DNA of 14,161 nucleotides from an uncultured Collinsella sp. (GTDB taxonomy: Bacteria > Actinomycetota > Coriobacteriia > Coriobacteriales > Coriobacteriaceae), in the NCBI GenBank assembly GCA_900545165.1, contig UQYA01000046.1, forward strand, positions 1-14,161, given 5' to 3'. The notes beneath the pieces are model-generated. The model made no database searches, was not told the origin of the DNA, and saw only the letters and a program-made list of their open reading frames with translations. This document shows, piece after piece, positions 13,017 through 14,161 of the stretch (position 1 is its first letter; each line of letters opens with the position of its first letter). The position numbers and the translations under genes are program-made.

Positions 13017-14042
13017 ATGAAACAGTACACGGTTGCTATTTTGGGCGCGACGGGAGCCGTGGGCACCCAGATGCTCGAGTGCCTCAACGAGCAGGAGTTC
13101 CCGGTTGGCAAGCTCAAGCTGCTGGCGAGCGCGCGTTCTGCGGGCAAGACCGTCGAGTTCCGCGGCGAGCAGATCGTGATCGAAGAGGCTTGTCCCGAGG
13201 CCTTTGAGGGCTGTGACATTGTGCTTGGAGCTGCCGGCGACGACATCGCGAAGGAGCTACTGCCCGAGGCCGTCAAGCGCGGCGCCGTCGTGGTCGACAA
13301 CAGCCATGCCTTCCGCATGGATCCCGAGGTGCCGCTGGTTGTGCCCGAGATCAATGCCGACGACATCAAGTGGCATCACGGCCTTATCGCCAACCCCAAC
13401 TGCGCGACCATTATCGGCCTGGTTCCCACGTGGCCGCTGCATCAGCTCGCTGGCGTGAAGCGCATGATCGTCTCGACGTACCAGGCGGCTTCGGGTGCTG
13501 GCGCCCCCGGTATGGCCGAGCTCGAGGCTCAGCTGGCCGCCCTGGGCCGTGGCGAGGAGATTCCCGAGCCGCGCGCGTTTGCCGCCCAGCTGGCGAGCAA
13601 CCTGATTCCGCAAATTGGCGGCGTCAAGGAGGAGGGCTTTACCTCCGAGGAGATGAAGTTGCAAAACGAGGGCCGCAAGATCATGCATCTGCCCGAGCTG
13701 CGCGTGAACTGCACCTGTGTGCGCGTGCCCGTGCTGCGTTCGCACTCCGAGAGCATTACGCTCGAGTTTGAGCGCGATATTACGGTCGAGGAGGCCCGTG
13801 TTGCGCTGGCTGCCGCTCCGGGCGTGAAGCTGGTTGACGACATGAGCGCCGAGGATGCGCACGAGCGCTTCCCCATGCCGATGGATACGTCCGACCAGGA
13901 CCTGATCTGGGTCGGCCGCGCGCGCCGCGACATCTCGAACCCCGAGGCCGCGCGCGGTATCACCTTCTGGTGCTGCGGCGACCAAATCCGTAAGGGCGCG
14001 GCAACCAACGCCGTCCAGATCGCTAAGCTGCTCTGCGAGTAG
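13017..14042 (+). CDS. asd: Aspartate-semialdehyde dehydrogenase
   Basis: Asd of 341 residues, normal length, which reduces aspartyl-phosphate with NADPH to aspartate semialdehyde, the branch point to lysine/diaminopimelate and to homoserine. The NADP-binding loop GATGAVG is at residues 10-16. The catalytic cysteine is Cys129 in NPNCATI, and the acid/base histidine is His243 in VPVLRSHSE. VSTYQAASGAG and VDNSHAFRMD are further family marks. ATG 13017 follows AAAGGGGGAA with good spacing and begins exactly at the homology; the frame opens further upstream only through the terminator stem. It follows lysC, its pathway predecessor. Copy B of the palindromic element starts 40 nt after its stop. 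Confidence 0.97.
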   Translation: MKQYTVAILGATGAVGTQMLECLNEQEFPVGKLKLLASARSAGKTVEFRGEQIVIEEACPEAFEGCDIVLGAAGDDIAKELLPEAVKRGAVVVDNSHAFRMDPEVPLVVPEINADDIKWHHGLIANPNCATIIGLVPTWPLHQLAGVKRMIVSTYQAASGAGAPGMAELEAQLAALGRGEEIPEPRAFAAQLASNLIPQIGGVKEEGFTSEEMKLQNEGRKIMHLPELRVNCTCVRVPVLRSHSESITLEFERDITVEEARVALAAAPGVKLVDDMSAEDAHERFPMPMDTSDQDLIWVGRARRDISNPEAARGITFWCCGDQIRKGAATNAVQIAKLLCE

Positions 14043-14077
14043 TGTGACCTGTCCGGCGGGGGCCGGGCTTAGTTTTC

Positions 14078-14161
14078 AGAACGTCCTCGACCATGTGTGG
14101 CGCCTTGTCCTGCTCCTTCGGAGCCGCGGACAAGGCGCCACACTGGTCTGCGGAGTGTTCT
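14078..14161 (+). repeat. Palindromic element after asd (copy B, runs to the window end)
   Basis: TGTGGCGCCTTGTCC (14096-14110) pairs perfectly with GGACAAGGCGCCACA (14128-14142). GCTCC/GGAGC pair inside around TTC. Outside, GACCA (14089-14093) pairs with TGGTC (14144-14148) and AGAAC (14078-14082) with GTTCT (14157-14161), so the structure may continue beyond the window. Shared blocks with copy A (8568-8754, on its - strand) are GTCCTCG-2 nt-CATG, CCTTGTCCTGCTCC-3 nt-GGAGC-3 nt-GGACAAGG and CTGCGGA. It lies just after asd and could act at the 3' end of its mRNA. Confidence 0.85.

Overview
The window looks like part of a draft contig from a high-GC Gram-positive gut bacterium of the class Coriobacteriia, most probably a Collinsella. 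I infer this from the G/C-ending codon use, the character of the proteins (Glc-type PTS with family 32 glycosidases, DegV, PflA, compact Thr/Lys genes) and the GC-rich hairpins after genes; no marker gene proves the genus. The first 48 bases are not biological: they read as an Illumina P5/Nextera adapter with an 8-base index and the 19-bp Tn5 mosaic end. Real sequence starts at base 49.

Layout: (1) 49-3385, a sucrose/fructo-oligosaccharide cluster on the + strand: the 3' end of one GH32-like glycosidase, a PTS EIIBC permease, and a complete GH32 sucrose-6-phosphate hydrolase-type enzyme. The permease would import and phosphorylate the sugar, and the hydrolase would release glucose-6-phosphate and fructose. 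(2) 3386-4580, a degV-family gene with its own promoter candidate, a 20-bp tandem motif and a strong leader hairpin, closed by a terminator. (3) 4703-7017, housekeeping genes: pflA (glycyl-radical activase), mtnN (MTA/SAH nucleosidase) and engB/ysxC (ribosome-assembly GTPase), the last two probably co-transcribed. (4) 7049-8459, an accessory island: a perfect 20-bp-arm inverted repeat followed by two overlapping genes, a DUF3990-like protein with ADP-ribosyltransferase-type motifs and a DUF3791-like/XRE fusion protein. This is a probable toxin-antitoxin or defence module and the most interesting part of the window. (5) 8568-14042, threonine/aspartate-family biosynthesis: thrC and thrB on the - strand, diverging from lysC and asd on the + strand. 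LysC and Asd make aspartate semialdehyde, and ThrB and ThrC turn homoserine into threonine; homoserine dehydrogenase (hom), which links them, is not in the window.

Three large palindromic structures lie between genes (8568-8754, 9644-9755, and 14078 to the window end). The first and third are two diverged copies of one element. Both sit 40-51 nt downstream of a stop codon, in the same orientation as the gene they follow (thrB, asd). Their variable arms differ in sequence but stay self-complementary within each copy. I saw no rRNA, tRNA, CRISPR array, integrase or transposase.
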